Numbered from the stretch's first letter, positions 43,425 to 53,185 are shown. The stretch: DNA of 64,000 bases from Chryseobacterium sp. JV274 (GCF_903969135.1 NZ_LR824569.1:2108001-2172000); one strand, 5' to 3'. Numbers and translations: made by a program. The notes: generated by a model not told the origin, from the letters alone.

Positions 43425-43444
43425 TCACTTTACTCAAAATATAA

Positions 43445-43476
43445 AAAAGGCTGCAAGAATTAACTTGCAGCCTTTT
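43445..43476. terminator. Bidirectional terminator between hemH and the M4 gene
   Basis: A perfect 13-bp stem AAAAGGCTGCAAG (43445-43457) with its complement (43464-43476), loop AATTAA, with flanking A-run. Confidence 0.88.
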
Positions 43477-43504
43477 CGTTGAATATATTAAAATTTGATT
43501 TGGT

Positions 43505-45463
43505 CTATTTTTTAATCAGGTTTCCTGCTTTCTGTCCGTTTACCGTTACAATATATACTCCAGGAAGCATATTGGAAGGAAGCTGAACATTCAGTTTATT
43601 TGCACCTTCTGTAATTTCAACTTTTTCAGAAATTTCTTTCTTACCTGTAAGACTTACCACTTCTACAATTCCTTTTCCGGCTTTACCTTCAAAGTTCACA
43701 GTGAATCTGTCAGTTGCAGGATTCGGGCTGATTGTATAAGCTGAAACATTTGAAGCTGCTGCAACAAGTCCCGCAGAAGAAGTTCCTCCTCCTACACCTA
43801 CTGCATTCCATGCATTGGTAACCTGTGTCACTTCATTACTGCCAGCTCCATATAGGTCTGCTGCCGCCTGAAGAGAATAGGTTCTTGTATTTGCATAGTT
43901 GGATGATGAAGTCAGGTAAGTAGTTAATGTTCTGTAAGCAATAGCTCCTGCTTTATCCAGTCCAATTCCGGAAACATTATAAGCGAAACCGTTATCATTC
44001 GTACCAGAACCTCCTGTTACCAATAAATAATACCAGAAATTAAGGACTCCTGAATTGGTATGAACTCCACAATAGTCATTAGTATTTTGGCCCGGCACTG
44101 CACATCCTGTGGTAGTTGCATCTTTCCAGTATGTACCTTTATAAGTATCCGGTTGGCGGTAGGCATTAGGGTTTGCCATATCTCTGATGACATAATTGAA
44201 ATCTTCTCCCAAAGTCCAGCTTGCTTTGGTTGGTCTTGCCCAACGTTCTATTGAATTTCCGAAAATATCAGAAAACCCTTCGTTCAATGCTCCCGGCTCT
44301 CTCTGATACACAAGGTTAGCCGTTTTGGAAGTAAGCCCATGGGTAATTTCGTGTCCGCAGACATCTATAGCTGTTAAAGGTTTACCACCATTTGTTGTAG
44401 AACTTCCGTCACCATAAAGCATTCTCGAGCCATCCCAATAAGCATTGAAGATATTGTTTCCATAATGAACATATGATTTTATGGTAAAATTATTATTATC
44501 AATACTTTTTCTTCCGTATTTTGTATAATAATAATCTAAGGTTTTTTCAGCACCCCAATGAGCATCTGTAGCATATTGATCTTTATTGGTATTTACATTA
44601 TTCCAGGCATTATCTGTATCTGTAAAATCAACAGCAGATGCAAAATTGGTCGTTTTCTTAAGATTATAGGTCTCTACAGATGTTCCTGCATTTCTTCCCG
44701 TTTCTCTCAGTCTGTAACTTCCGTTATAAGAATCAGTTACTATGTTTTGACTTCCACTGTAAACGGTTGTAGCCGTTCCCGGAGTATTTACTTCATGAAT
44801 AATTGCATCTACTCCTAGTACTTTCCCGTTTTTAGCATCTACAAAAACATATTGTCTGCTTAATGGTTTGTCTGAGTAAATATCGAATTTATAAGCCAGC
44901 GTTAAATCATTCATTTTTTCATCCGTAGGATCTGAATAATACACTAATTCACCTTTAGGAGCAAAACTTGCATTGGCATCATTGGAGTCTCTTTTGATAA
45001 AATCTTCCTCTTCTTTATTCTGCCATTTATAGGATTCTGCCCCTACGAATGATAAAGCACTCTGAAGAGCGATAGTCTCAGAAATATTGGCTTTCTTTTC
45101 AGCTCCTTTTGGAATATTAAGAACCCATTTTCCTGACTGTCCCACAATTTTTCCTCCTTTTGTCTGTACAGCCATCATTCCGTATTCTACCGGAATACCA
45201 TTTACAGTCTGTTGAAATCTGTGAGTTTCAAAACCTAAAGCATCTCTTTCCAGTCCTAACTTGAGCCCTTGCCCCTGAGAAAGTCTCTCTGTAGCTTCGT
45301 CAAATAAAACAGGACTTCCCTGAAAAGCAGGTGCATTTTTTTCGAATCGCATAAAGTCTGCGTGTAATCCACTTTTACCCGGATTTAGTTTTGATGGTGT
45401 GTTTTGTCCAAAAACAAAAGAGCAGGCAGCAACACTTGCCACTAAAATAAATTTCGTATTCAT
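43505..45463 (-). CDS. T9SS-exported M4 (thermolysin-type) metalloprotease
   Basis: A 652-residue preproprotease. Signal peptide (MNTKFILVASVAACSFVFGQ), an FTP/PepSY propeptide (about 60-230), then the M4 catalytic domain. The zinc site is HEITH (H371, H375, catalytic E372) and the third ligand E395 in GALNEGFSDIFG. It ends with a type A sorting domain (YTISPNPATDRFTVNFEG to GQKAGNLIKK). It would be an extracellular zinc protease, secreted via the type IX system. Related M4 enzymes are virulence or nutrient proteases; no function is claimed beyond proteolysis. Confidence 0.92.
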   Translation of the reverse strand: MNTKFILVASVAACSFVFGQNTPSKLNPGKSGLHADFMRFEKNAPAFQGSPVLFDEATERLSQGQGLKLGLERDALGFETHRFQQTVNGIPVEYGMMAVQTKGGKIVGQSGKWVLNIPKGAEKKANISETIALQSALSFVGAESYKWQNKEEEDFIKRDSNDANASFAPKGELVYYSDPTDEKMNDLTLAYKFDIYSDKPLSRQYVFVDAKNGKVLGVDAIIHEVNTPGTATTVYSGSQNIVTDSYNGSYRLRETGRNAGTSVETYNLKKTTNFASAVDFTDTDNAWNNVNTNKDQYATDAHWGAEKTLDYYYTKYGRKSIDNNNFTIKSYVHYGNNIFNAYWDGSRMLYGDGSSTTNGGKPLTAIDVCGHEITHGLTSKTANLVYQREPGALNEGFSDIFGNSIERWARPTKASWTLGEDFNYVIRDMANPNAYRQPDTYKGTYWKDATTTGCAVPGQNTNDYCGVHTNSGVLNFWYYLLVTGGSGTNDNGFAYNVSGIGLDKAGAIAYRTLTTYLTSSSNYANTRTYSLQAAADLYGAGSNEVTQVTNAWNAVGVGGGTSSAGLVAAASNVSAYTISPNPATDRFTVNFEGKAGKGIVEVVSLTGKKEISEKVEITEGANKLNVQLPSNMLPGVYIVTVNGQKAGNLIKK

Positions 45464-45753
45464 AATAATATTTGGTTGATTGTGTTGACGAATTTATAAA
45501 CTTTTCTCAATAAAACATCATAAATTATAAATAAAATTCAATAGATATTATAGATCAATAAATAAAACACAATAATGATTTTAAAAAAAAGAAAAATATT
45601 TAAATATAATTTTTTTGCAATATAATTTTTGAATTAAAATATTTAATTAAAATCAAAATTTTGTGAATTATTTTTTTTCACCAAATAGTGCATTATAATC
45701 AAAAAAAAATAATTCTAATCTGATATTTTAAGGTCTGATATTTTTAAAATGGC
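45464..45753. other. AT-rich 290-bp spacer
   Basis: This stretch between the M4 protease and the plug gene is notably AT-rich, with long A- and T-runs. I see no reading frame or RNA, no clear TAnnTTTG for the M4 gene (nearest TATAAATTCG on the minus strand near 45505), and no repeat matching the other elements. Confidence 0.4.
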
Positions 45754-45784
45754 AAAAAATAAGGACTATCTTAAAAGACAGTCC
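45754..45784 (-). terminator. Terminator of the T9SS plug gene
   Basis: A 10-bp stem with one G-U pair (GGACTATCTT with AAGACAGTCC, 45763-45784) has a short loop; on the minus strand a T-run follows (45754-45762). Confidence 0.65.
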
Positions 45785-45830
45785 AAAATTATAGGGTATA
45801 TTTTTATGTAAAATTATATCAGGTCATGAT

Positions 45831-47051
45831 TTATCGTTTATTGGCAATTGGTGTCCTGAATTCACCATATCCCATCAAACCATCATAATTTCTTCCGAAA
45901 GGTGCATAATAAAGAAATGCCTGGTAAAGGTTTTCCGTCTGCCAGAAATTACCGTTTACTTCACCGAAATTCAATGTTCCATTTCCTTCTTTGGTCACCA
46001 AAACGTAATTATAGAAACCTTGTTTAAGGAATATTTTAGCCACATACTGTTTGGTAGCTGCATCATACTGCATCTGATTTTCTTTGCTTGGTTTATAATT
46101 ATTAAATCCACCCAAAACATAAATCTCTTTATCTACCGGATCCGATTCAAGGTAAAAATGCACCCATGAATAGTCAGCTTCTCTTTCTGCATCTCTTTCT
46201 CTACCCAAATCATTTCTTCTGTAATACCATGCTCCGTTGACATCCGGCTGATATTGATAATTTAAAGGAAACGCCCATACCGGATGAAGATAGGTCTGGT
46301 TGACATCTTCTTTTATTTCGGTTGTACGCACCATATCTGCTGCCATATTCATATTTTTATTATCGAAATAATAAAACTCATTGTCTCCCGGAAACGTAAG
46401 ATTCATCTGCTGGAAAAGCACCTGGTTTCCTAAAACACTGCTTGGCTTCAGATTAGCAATCACCATATTCGGGTTGTTATTCTGCATCACATTCATTGTG
46501 ATTGAATTGACATTGGAAGAAATATCTCCTCCTTTCGGAGAAACATTCACCTCTACCCTCTGGTTAAGGTTAGGATTTTTTGCATCTGCAAATCTTGAAA
46601 TATTTAAACCCACAGATGTTGCATCTTCAACCAGATAAAATCTTTTTTTGAAAAGAGGCTGATCTGCAGAATCTTTGTAAACAATCAGTTCATAATTCCC
46701 TGAAATCTTCAGCTGGATTTTATCATTGGGAAAAACAAGTTTATAGTGAGTATAAGCCTGTAAGGTATTGAATGAATACTGAAACTGATCCAAAAGCGCA
46801 TTCATACTTCCCGCAGCAAATTCTGTAAAAAAAAGATTATCATCATTCCAGTTTCTGTCATAATGCTTGAATGTATATCTGTAGATCTGGCTGCCGTTTG
46901 TAAGATCGTCAAAGCCCAGAACCAGCTGTTCGCCAATTCTAATTACCGGAGTTTCATCATTGGTCTGAGGGTTGAACAACTGAACACTTTGGATATTTTG
47001 TCCAAAAACCAGTCCGCTCAAAGTAAGTAAGAGTATTCGCAAAGTTTTCAT
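45831..47051 (-). CDS. Type IX secretion system plug protein (DUF5103)
   Basis: A 406-residue exported protein (signal peptide MKTLRILLLTLSGLVFGQN). It has the DUF5103 pattern: QLVLGFDDLTNGSQIYRYTF, then YNWNDDN-like HYDRNWNDDNLFF, KHYDRNW and a C-terminal LYYAPFGRNYDGLMGYGEFR. Family members are the T9SS plug, which seals the periplasmic side of the SprA outer-membrane channel in one of the two SprA states seen by structure in Flavobacterium johnsoniae. Core T9SS genes are not in this window. Its operon is unlinked to the M4 gene. Confidence 0.9.
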   Translation of the reverse strand: MKTLRILLLTLSGLVFGQNIQSVQLFNPQTNDETPVIRIGEQLVLGFDDLTNGSQIYRYTFKHYDRNWNDDNLFFTEFAAGSMNALLDQFQYSFNTLQAYTHYKLVFPNDKIQLKISGNYELIVYKDSADQPLFKKRFYLVEDATSVGLNISRFADAKNPNLNQRVEVNVSPKGGDISSNVNSITMNVMQNNNPNMVIANLKPSSVLGNQVLFQQMNLTFPGDNEFYYFDNKNMNMAADMVRTTEIKEDVNQTYLHPVWAFPLNYQYQPDVNGAWYYRRNDLGRERDAEREADYSWVHFYLESDPVDKEIYVLGGFNNYKPSKENQMQYDAATKQYVAKIFLKQGFYNYVLVTKEGNGTLNFGEVNGNFWQTENLYQAFLYYAPFGRNYDGLMGYGEFRTPIANKR

Positions 47052-47095
47052 TATGACGAAGATAACGAAAAATAGCCATTTTCTTAATAATATTG

Positions 47096-47103
47096 TATTT
47101 TTG
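47096..47103 (+). promoter_or_regulatory. -7 element of the MBL-fold gene
   Basis: TATTTTTG lies 18 nt before the ATG at 47122. It falls inside the longer open frame starting at 47053, so the true start is 47122. Confidence 0.55.
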
Positions 47104-47121
47104 AATAAAAAATATTCAGAT

Positions 47122-47760
47122 ATGCTTCAGATTCAAGGTTTCGTATTCAACTTTGCAAGCGAAAATACTTACATCATTTATAACGAGAATAAAAACGCTT
47201 GGTTAATTGATCCGGGAAATATGAAAGGGCAGGAAACTCAGGCTATTGACAGTTTCATTTCAGAAAACGGACTGAAGATTCAGAGAATTCTTCTTACCCA
47301 CGCACATATTGATCATGTATTGGGGCTTCAATGGGCTTTTGATACGTTCAAAGTACCTGTAACGATGCACCAGGAAGATCAGGAGGTTCTGGATATGCTT
47401 CAGGCAAGCGGAATGAGATTCGGAATGCAGGTAGATCCTGTAAAAGTAGATGTGGAATATATAAAAGAAGGGGATGAACTGGATCTGGATGGTGAAAAGT
47501 TTAAAATTTACCATGTTCCAGGGCATTCTCCGGGCAGTGTAGTGTATCACCATGAAAATCAGAAATTCATGATTTCAGGAGATGTCCTTTTTGAAGGCAG
47601 TATCGGAAGAACAGATTTATATAAAGGTAATTATGAACAGCTGATTGATGGTATTAAATCGAAACTTTTCATTTTAGATAATGATACTCAGGTTTTCTCA
47701 GGACATGGAAACCCTACCTCGATTGGTTTTGAGAAACAGTATAATCCGTTCTTGAAATAA
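47122..47760 (+). CDS. MBL-fold metal-dependent hydrolase (glyoxalase II-like)
   Basis: A 212-residue protein starting at ATG 47122 (MLQIQGFVFNFASENTYIIY). The zinc motif HAHIDH is in LLTHAHIDHVLGLQWA, and later ligands are H in YHVPGHSPGSV, D in ISGDVLF, and H in FSGHGNPT. This is the two-metal MBL hydrolase pattern of the YcbL type. Substrates are thioesters or phosphodiesters in related proteins; not assigned here. The longer frame (47053) would start upstream of the promoter and is rejected. Confidence 0.88.
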   Translation: MLQIQGFVFNFASENTYIIYNENKNAWLIDPGNMKGQETQAIDSFISENGLKIQRILLTHAHIDHVLGLQWAFDTFKVPVTMHQEDQEVLDMLQASGMRFGMQVDPVKVDVEYIKEGDELDLDGEKFKIYHVPGHSPGSVVYHHENQKFMISGDVLFEGSIGRTDLYKGNYEQLIDGIKSKLFILDNDTQVFSGHGNPTSIGFEKQYNPFLK

Positions 47761-47847
47761 GTAAAAATAAAAACTCCCGCAGATTAAACAGAGAGTAACA
47801 CTTAGCATTAAATTGGTGAAATTTGCTTTTGGGAGAACATAAAAATA

Positions 47848-47876
47848 CAAAACCGTCAGTATGTTCGACGGTTTTG
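47848..47876. terminator. Bidirectional terminator
   Basis: A 10-bp stem CAAAACCGTC (47848-47857) with GACGGTTTTG (47867-47876), 9-nt loop. Confidence 0.85.
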
Positions 47877-47896
47877 TTGTTATAAAGAAATAGAAT

Positions 47897-50326
47897 TTAG
47901 AAATCCAGCGTGATTGAAGCTCTGGCGGCAGCTCCCATAATAGGTCTGGCCATAATGATTCCATCTCCGTTTGGAGAACCCGCTCTTGGATCACCTTCTG
48001 TGATTCCGATTGTATTAAAGATATTCGTTCCATCCACAGCAAAGCGTATTCTCCCCAATTGATAAGACATTCCGGCTCCAAATTCGGTGAAAGAAGGTAA
48101 AGTCTGTACATTCTTCTCATCCTGGAAACGCTTTCCATAGTAATTCATACTTACATAGGTTCTCCATGCTTTTGTAATATTGACTGCCGGAGAAATATTG
48201 AAGAAAAATTTAGGCATTCTTCTGACCACATTTCCTTCGAGAACACTTCCAGCCTCAAGGTTTTTATATTTAGGACTTTGGATTGTCCCGTTGAATGTTA
48301 CTTCTAAAATATTATTGAATAAACGGGCGAAACCTTCTAATTCAACTCCATAGTTTTGTGTATTGGCGAAGGTATTTTCGGATTTACCATCAGAGAAAAC
48401 ATCTGTAAATGACAGGTTCTTCAAAGTAGAATAGAACGGAATTACTGCTATATCAAACGTACGCGAGTAATATTTATATCCTACTTCCAGCTGATTGGTT
48501 GTTACTGATTTTAAAGGTTTATCAGGGTTCGGATTGGAGAAATAATTGTAATATGCTTCTTCATTCGGTGATCTGAAACCATTGGAAAAACGGGCATACA
48601 CTGCATTCTCTCTATTGATCTTATAATTTGTAGCTAATGTGAAAGATACCTTATCTACATTATAATTCCAGTAGGTATATTTATTTCCAAGTACACTCAT
48701 ATTATCATCGGCTGTAGTCGTGTTGAAACCATGAGTTCCATCAGTTGTTAACCCTGAATTATTTAAATTGGAAGAGGTTGTATTGGCAAAATTCCCTTTG
48801 TAATAATCATGGCTGTAGCGAAGACCTCCATTCACACTTAAAGCATCAGTAATATTATAATCAAGGTTTACATAAAGATCGTTTAAACTTCCCTGAGTTT
48901 GAGTATCTCTCTGTAAAAACGTCATATTGGTAACTCCATTATAAGTTTTAGAATATCCGGTATCTGATGGACTAAGGGAAGTATCTACGAGATTCAATAA
49001 TTCTGGTCTGTCTGTGGCTGTAGTGAGGATATTACTCCAGTTCCAGTATTGGTGCGATTTCCAGTTGGATTTATAAAAACCTGCCGTAACATTTCCCTGG
49101 TCAAATTTATAATTGAACTGCAGATCATTAACGAAGTTATTCATTTGTTTGTCAATTGCCCAGAATCCCAGTTTCTGTACATATTCAGGATTAACCACAG
49201 CTCCGTTGCTCACCAATGAATATTGATAATTGCTGCCGGCAATTCCGTTGCTCTTAGCAAATTCCCCCATCGTCTGTGGACCTCCTGCAGGGAAAATCCC
49301 TGTATAATTCATGTTGATATTGGTGTATCTGGTCTTGTTTAAAACACTGAAATTATTTCCAAGATCATATTTAAACTCTGCTCCCAGTGCATCTACTTTC
49401 GGATGAATCCCGTCTTCAAGATTTCTGTTGAAAAATCCACCTCCTGCCTGTGGTATATTCAGCTGGCTGATTGCTCTGTAACTGTATGTTCCGTAATTAG
49501 GATCAAAATTCTGGAATCCTTTCAGCTTATTGCCATTTTGAACCAAAGGAATAGGAAGGAAAAATGTATTTCTGTCATCCAGTTTTTTATAATATACTTT
49601 TACATAGCCTTTATCAAATACATATTTCAGATTCATTCTGATTTGTCCGCCATTATTGGCTTTGAAACCTGTTTTTCTGATTCCGTCATCAGTTCTGTAA
49701 AAACCTCCTACATTAAAAAATAGTTTATCCTGAACCAAAGCTCCACCCACATTCACATCAGTACGCATTAATCCATATGTACTTGTTTCCAGTTTTGCTG
49801 TACCTCTGAAATCATTGGTTCCTTCTCTGGTAATAAAGTTGATTAAACCACCGGGAGAATTGGTTGCAAAAATAGATCCGGAACCTCCTCTCAAAGCTTC
49901 CATACGGTTTACCGAATTATCTACACGAAAAAAGTTGTCTGCATTGGCAAACTGAAGGGCACCGTCTTCAAAAACCGGAAGACCATCTTCCTGTACCTGC
50001 ACAAACTCATAAGCTCCAGCAGAAGGAATCCCTCTTGCAAAAAGGTTGTTTCCTACTTCACCTCCTGAAGTTTCTACCGCAAACCCGGGAACTCTTTGTA
50101 ATAAAGCAGCTGCACTGATTGGATTCTGCTTTTGAATTTCTTTGGAACTAAATGTGGAAATCGCTGTACTGGATTCTATTTTTTTCTTTGGATTTGAATT
50201 TCCTGTGATGACAATCTGATCGATAGAGGAAATTTTTGCAGAATCCTGCGGAGTTTCCTGGGCATAAGCATTATTAAAATATAACGTAGCTGTTGCGGCG
50301 ATTAAAAAGATTGATTTTTTTTTCAT
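47897..50326 (-). CDS. TonB-dependent outer membrane receptor of the trehalose locus
   Basis: An 809-residue receptor from the ATG at 50326 (the longer frame to 50398 overlaps the trehalase end and is rejected). Signal peptide MKKKSIFLIAATATLYFNNA, a plug domain (IVITGNSNPKKKIESSTAIS as the start region, then PGFAVETSGGEVGNNLFARG and VNRMEALRGGSGSIFATNS), and a 22-strand-type barrel ending RASITLDF. There is no carboxypeptidase-like N-terminal domain and no SusD partner next to it. It is the third gene after an MFS transporter and trehalase, with 22 nt before it, so it probably imports trehalose or a related glycan. Substrate is inference. Confidence 0.9.
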   Translation of the reverse strand: MKKKSIFLIAATATLYFNNAYAQETPQDSAKISSIDQIVITGNSNPKKKIESSTAISTFSSKEIQKQNPISAAALLQRVPGFAVETSGGEVGNNLFARGIPSAGAYEFVQVQEDGLPVFEDGALQFANADNFFRVDNSVNRMEALRGGSGSIFATNSPGGLINFITREGTNDFRGTAKLETSTYGLMRTDVNVGGALVQDKLFFNVGGFYRTDDGIRKTGFKANNGGQIRMNLKYVFDKGYVKVYYKKLDDRNTFFLPIPLVQNGNKLKGFQNFDPNYGTYSYRAISQLNIPQAGGGFFNRNLEDGIHPKVDALGAEFKYDLGNNFSVLNKTRYTNINMNYTGIFPAGGPQTMGEFAKSNGIAGSNYQYSLVSNGAVVNPEYVQKLGFWAIDKQMNNFVNDLQFNYKFDQGNVTAGFYKSNWKSHQYWNWSNILTTATDRPELLNLVDTSLSPSDTGYSKTYNGVTNMTFLQRDTQTQGSLNDLYVNLDYNITDALSVNGGLRYSHDYYKGNFANTTSSNLNNSGLTTDGTHGFNTTTADDNMSVLGNKYTYWNYNVDKVSFTLATNYKINRENAVYARFSNGFRSPNEEAYYNYFSNPNPDKPLKSVTTNQLEVGYKYYSRTFDIAVIPFYSTLKNLSFTDVFSDGKSENTFANTQNYGVELEGFARLFNNILEVTFNGTIQSPKYKNLEAGSVLEGNVVRRMPKFFFNISPAVNITKAWRTYVSMNYYGKRFQDEKNVQTLPSFTEFGAGMSYQLGRIRFAVDGTNIFNTIGITEGDPRAGSPNGDGIIMARPIMGAAARASITLDF

Positions 50327-50348
50327 AGCCTTATTTTTATTGTTAGTT

Positions 50349-51830
50349 TCAGTTTTGTTGTAATTGTAAATACACTCCATTGGTCCAACCGAACCCATCC
50401 TGATTAGGGTATTCCCCGCCGCCTGCTATTGTTTCTGTGTCTAATGCATTGTATTTTTCCATTAGTTTTCCGGTATTCTTGTAGACTCTTTCTACATTGG
50501 AACACCAATTGTTTTTTATCTTCTCAGCCAGTTCATCAAAGCCATAATTTTTCATTGCTTTAAAGCCCAGCCACTGATAAGGGGCCCATGCATTGGGAAG
50601 ATCCCACTGCTGGCCTGAGTTTTTAGTGGTGGTAACCAACCCGCCTTTATAAAGAAATTTTTCGGCAACAGCTTTAGCAACAGCCTCCGCTTGTTCCTGA
50701 TCTGCAATTCCAAGGAATAAAGGGTAAAGAGCAGCAATATGTTCAGACGGTGTTTTTGTGTTTTTTTTTGTGTGATAATCTTTATAATTGTTAGTATTTC
50801 TATCCCAGAAATATTTATTGATCATCTGTCTTCGGCTTGCTGCTCTTTCTGAAAAATAATTTTCTTTTTCACTCAGATTCTGAAGCGCTGAAGATTTTGC
50901 CAAAGTCGTTTCCAGATGCCACAAAAGGCAATTCAGGTCTATTTGGGCAAGATTCAGTGTTTCTATCGTCTGTATATTTTCTCCATCTGCAAACCATCTG
51001 CTGGAAAAATCCCAGCCTGATTCACAGGCACTTCTTATATTTCTGTAAAATTCATCTCCTGAAGTTTTTTCATGATCTTCAATGTCGATCAGATAACTTT
51101 CAGGGCGTGGTGCATTTTCTGCATCGTAGTAACGGTTCAGAATATCTCCGTCTATTGTTTTAACCACTCTTTTTACACTGGAATTATTTCCCAGCCATTC
51201 TTCGCCATTCATCCAGAAAGCATATTCTTTTTCCAGAGTGTCGTGATATTGTGTATAAATTCCTTCGTCATTCGTCGTTTCAAAAAGCAGGTCCAGCATT
51301 AATGAAAAATAAGGAGGCTGCGATCTGCTCAGGAAATGAGTTCTGCTGGCATTTGGAACAAATCCTACATTCTGAATCAGGTAAGAACAGTTTTCAATAA
51401 TATTTTCCATCATTTCTATTCTGCCGGAAGCTTTTAATCCCAGCATAATAAAATAGCTGTCCCAATAGAAAAATTCATTAAAACGACCTCCCGGAACGAT
51501 ATAAGGTTTTGGTAATTTTAAAAGGGTTCCTTTTTCTTCAGAAGCTGTACGGGTCAATTCATCCCATAATTTTTCAATATGCTCTTTGATAGGAAGGTGC
51601 TCTTTTCTCTGAACAGAAACTCTGGCCCCTAAAAAATCAAAATGGGTCATCACAAAATCTTTAAGATCAAAACCAGGGATATCTTTTGCTTTTTCATACT
51701 TCTCATTGATTTTTGCAATGGGAAATAATGGAACTGCATCCGTCATCATTTTCTGATCTTCAAAAATTTCAGACCTCTGTACATCATCAAAAAGAGTTTG
51801 AATTTCGTTTATGTAAAGCTGATTACTCAT
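50349..51830 (-). CDS. Cytoplasmic trehalase, GH37
   Basis: A 493-residue enzyme hydrolysing trehalose to two glucose. The GH37 signatures are PGGRFNEFFYWDSYF (113-127) and QWDLPNAWAPYQ (408-419). The catalytic pair is D274 in ESGWDFSSRWF and E473 in GGGEYPNQDGFGW, equivalent to D312 and E496 of E. coli TreA. There is no signal peptide, so it is cytoplasmic, like E. coli TreF. It is 2 nt after the MFS gene and 22 nt before the TonB receptor, so the three form an operon. Confidence 0.95.
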   Translation of the reverse strand: MSNQLYINEIQTLFDDVQRSEIFEDQKMMTDAVPLFPIAKINEKYEKAKDIPGFDLKDFVMTHFDFLGARVSVQRKEHLPIKEHIEKLWDELTRTASEEKGTLLKLPKPYIVPGGRFNEFFYWDSYFIMLGLKASGRIEMMENIIENCSYLIQNVGFVPNASRTHFLSRSQPPYFSLMLDLLFETTNDEGIYTQYHDTLEKEYAFWMNGEEWLGNNSSVKRVVKTIDGDILNRYYDAENAPRPESYLIDIEDHEKTSGDEFYRNIRSACESGWDFSSRWFADGENIQTIETLNLAQIDLNCLLWHLETTLAKSSALQNLSEKENYFSERAASRRQMINKYFWDRNTNNYKDYHTKKNTKTPSEHIAALYPLFLGIADQEQAEAVAKAVAEKFLYKGGLVTTTKNSGQQWDLPNAWAPYQWLGFKAMKNYGFDELAEKIKNNWCSNVERVYKNTGKLMEKYNALDTETIAGGGEYPNQDGFGWTNGVYLQLQQN

Positions 51831-51832
51831 TG

Positions 51833-53062
51833 TTATTTTTTAGGATTAATTTTTAATTTATTCATGAAAACTGCCGAAGTGATCAGTAATGAAAGCGGAA
51901 TCAGGGAAAGATAAAATGCCTGCTGACCGCTGAATTCCTGAAATACAAAACCGGTAATAATAGAACCTATCGTTCCTCCAATTGCTGAGAAAACAACAAT
52001 TAAACCTGACATTGCACTGTGCAAATATTTCGGGATAGATGCCAGAATTACAGAATTAATGCTTGGATAAATCGGTGCCAGCAAACCTCCCATCAAAGGA
52101 AATAAATAAACGACCAAAGGTGCATTCATCCAACTGGTATTTGTATCTATATGAATATTATGGGTAAGGGGTAAAACCAACAATAAACTGATAGCAAAGC
52201 CTATCACACAAAAAGAAACTACATAGATCCAGTTGAACTTCTTAGAAAAGAATCCCGACAAAAATCTTCCCAACGCAAAAGCTCCCGCCAAAACGGCTCC
52301 CGCCTGAATACTCATTGAGGTAGGCACTTTTAAAATTTCTTTATAAAAAGTAGGTGTCCATGTTTGAAAACTCTGCTCTACCAGTACAAAAAGGAAAGCA
52401 CATAATAAAAAGAACAATACTTTTTTATAACTGAACAGGCTGACGCTATTTCTTAAATCTCCCAATAAGTCTGTTTTCTCACTTTTGGCTTCCTGCTCAT
52501 TCAGTTTTGAAAAGAACAGGAATAAAAAAGATAAAGTGGAAAGCCCGCCCAGAATCCAATAGACATCCAGCCATCTTGTAGATTCCGGGTTATGATCATC
52601 AATATATAAACTGAATAATACATTTCCTGCCAGAACTCCAATCATGAAAAATCCTTCCAGAAATCCCATAAAACTGGAATGTTCTTTATCTGTTTCCGTT
52701 ACCAATCCAATAGAGGTAAAAACCGAGATTTTAATTAAAGCAAAGGAAACTCCTACTGTTGCAAATAATAGTTTGAAAACCCAAAAGGTATTGGTAAACG
52801 GCATTATAAAACACATACAGCTTACCAGAAATAAAGCAATCAACATGGATTTTTTGATTCCTATTTTGGGAAGAAATGAAGCAAGAATGAATGAACATAT
52901 TGCAATGGGAAGATCTTTGAACCCTTCCAAAACACTGGCCGAAGATTTTGAAATCCCAAAATTCTGCTGTACCTGTAGAATGACTGTTCCTACAGAATTC
53001 AGAAGAATGGCAAAGACAAAATAATTTAAAAATAAAACGGCCTTGATGTTAATATTTTTCAT
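51833..53062 (-). CDS. MFS sugar transporter of the trehalose operon
   Basis: A 409-residue protein with 12 predicted membrane segments, opening NIKAVLFLNYFVFAILLNSV. The MFS motif near the second/third segment is weak (LPKIGIKKSMLIALFLVSC). It has a central cytosolic loop (SKLNEQEAKSEKTDLLGDLR). Its position at the head of the operon with a cytoplasmic trehalase suggests inner-membrane uptake of intact trehalose. No PTS or ABC genes are near. The first-gene promoter area holds the inverted repeat at 53098-53120. Confidence 0.85.
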   Translation of the reverse strand: MKNINIKAVLFLNYFVFAILLNSVGTVILQVQQNFGISKSSASVLEGFKDLPIAICSFILASFLPKIGIKKSMLIALFLVSCMCFIMPFTNTFWVFKLLFATVGVSFALIKISVFTSIGLVTETDKEHSSFMGFLEGFFMIGVLAGNVLFSLYIDDHNPESTRWLDVYWILGGLSTLSFLFLFFSKLNEQEAKSEKTDLLGDLRNSVSLFSYKKVLFFLLCAFLFVLVEQSFQTWTPTFYKEILKVPTSMSIQAGAVLAGAFALGRFLSGFFSKKFNWIYVVSFCVIGFAISLLLVLPLTHNIHIDTNTSWMNAPLVVYLFPLMGGLLAPIYPSINSVILASIPKYLHSAMSGLIVVFSAIGGTIGSIITGFVFQEFSGQQAFYLSLIPLSLLITSAVFMNKLKINPKK

Positions 53063-53097
53063 TCAGGTTATTTCTTGTCGGCTAAGATAGAAGCATT

Positions 53098-53120
53098 TGT
53101 GTTAACGATAATTTAACACA
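53098..53120. promoter_or_regulatory. Candidate operator between MFS and AraC-type genes
   Basis: TGTGTTAA (53098-53105) and TTAACACA (53113-53120) are perfect inverted copies with a 7-nt spacer. It lies in the 123-bp divergent region, 36-58 nt from the MFS start. An AraC-type protein usually binds direct repeats, so this may belong to another regulator. Confidence 0.5.
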
Positions 53121-53132
53121 GTAAATCAATAT

Positions 53133-53163
53133 TTGAACTATATTAATATAATTAGTATTTTTA
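53133..53163 (+). promoter_or_regulatory. Promoter of the AraC-type regulator
   Basis: TTG (53133-53135), a 20-nt spacer, and TATTTTTA (53156-53163), one mismatch from TAnnTTTG, 22 nt before the ATG at 53186. Confidence 0.45.
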
Positions 53164-53185
53164 GTAATTAAATATGATTAATTAA

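Noticed and set aside
47053..47121. Extended start for the MBL-fold gene
   Set aside because: The -7 element at 47096 lies inside the extension, so the start must be at 47122.
47897..50398. Extended start for the TonB receptor
   Set aside because: The extension overlaps the end of the trehalase gene and precedes the signal peptide, which starts at 50326.
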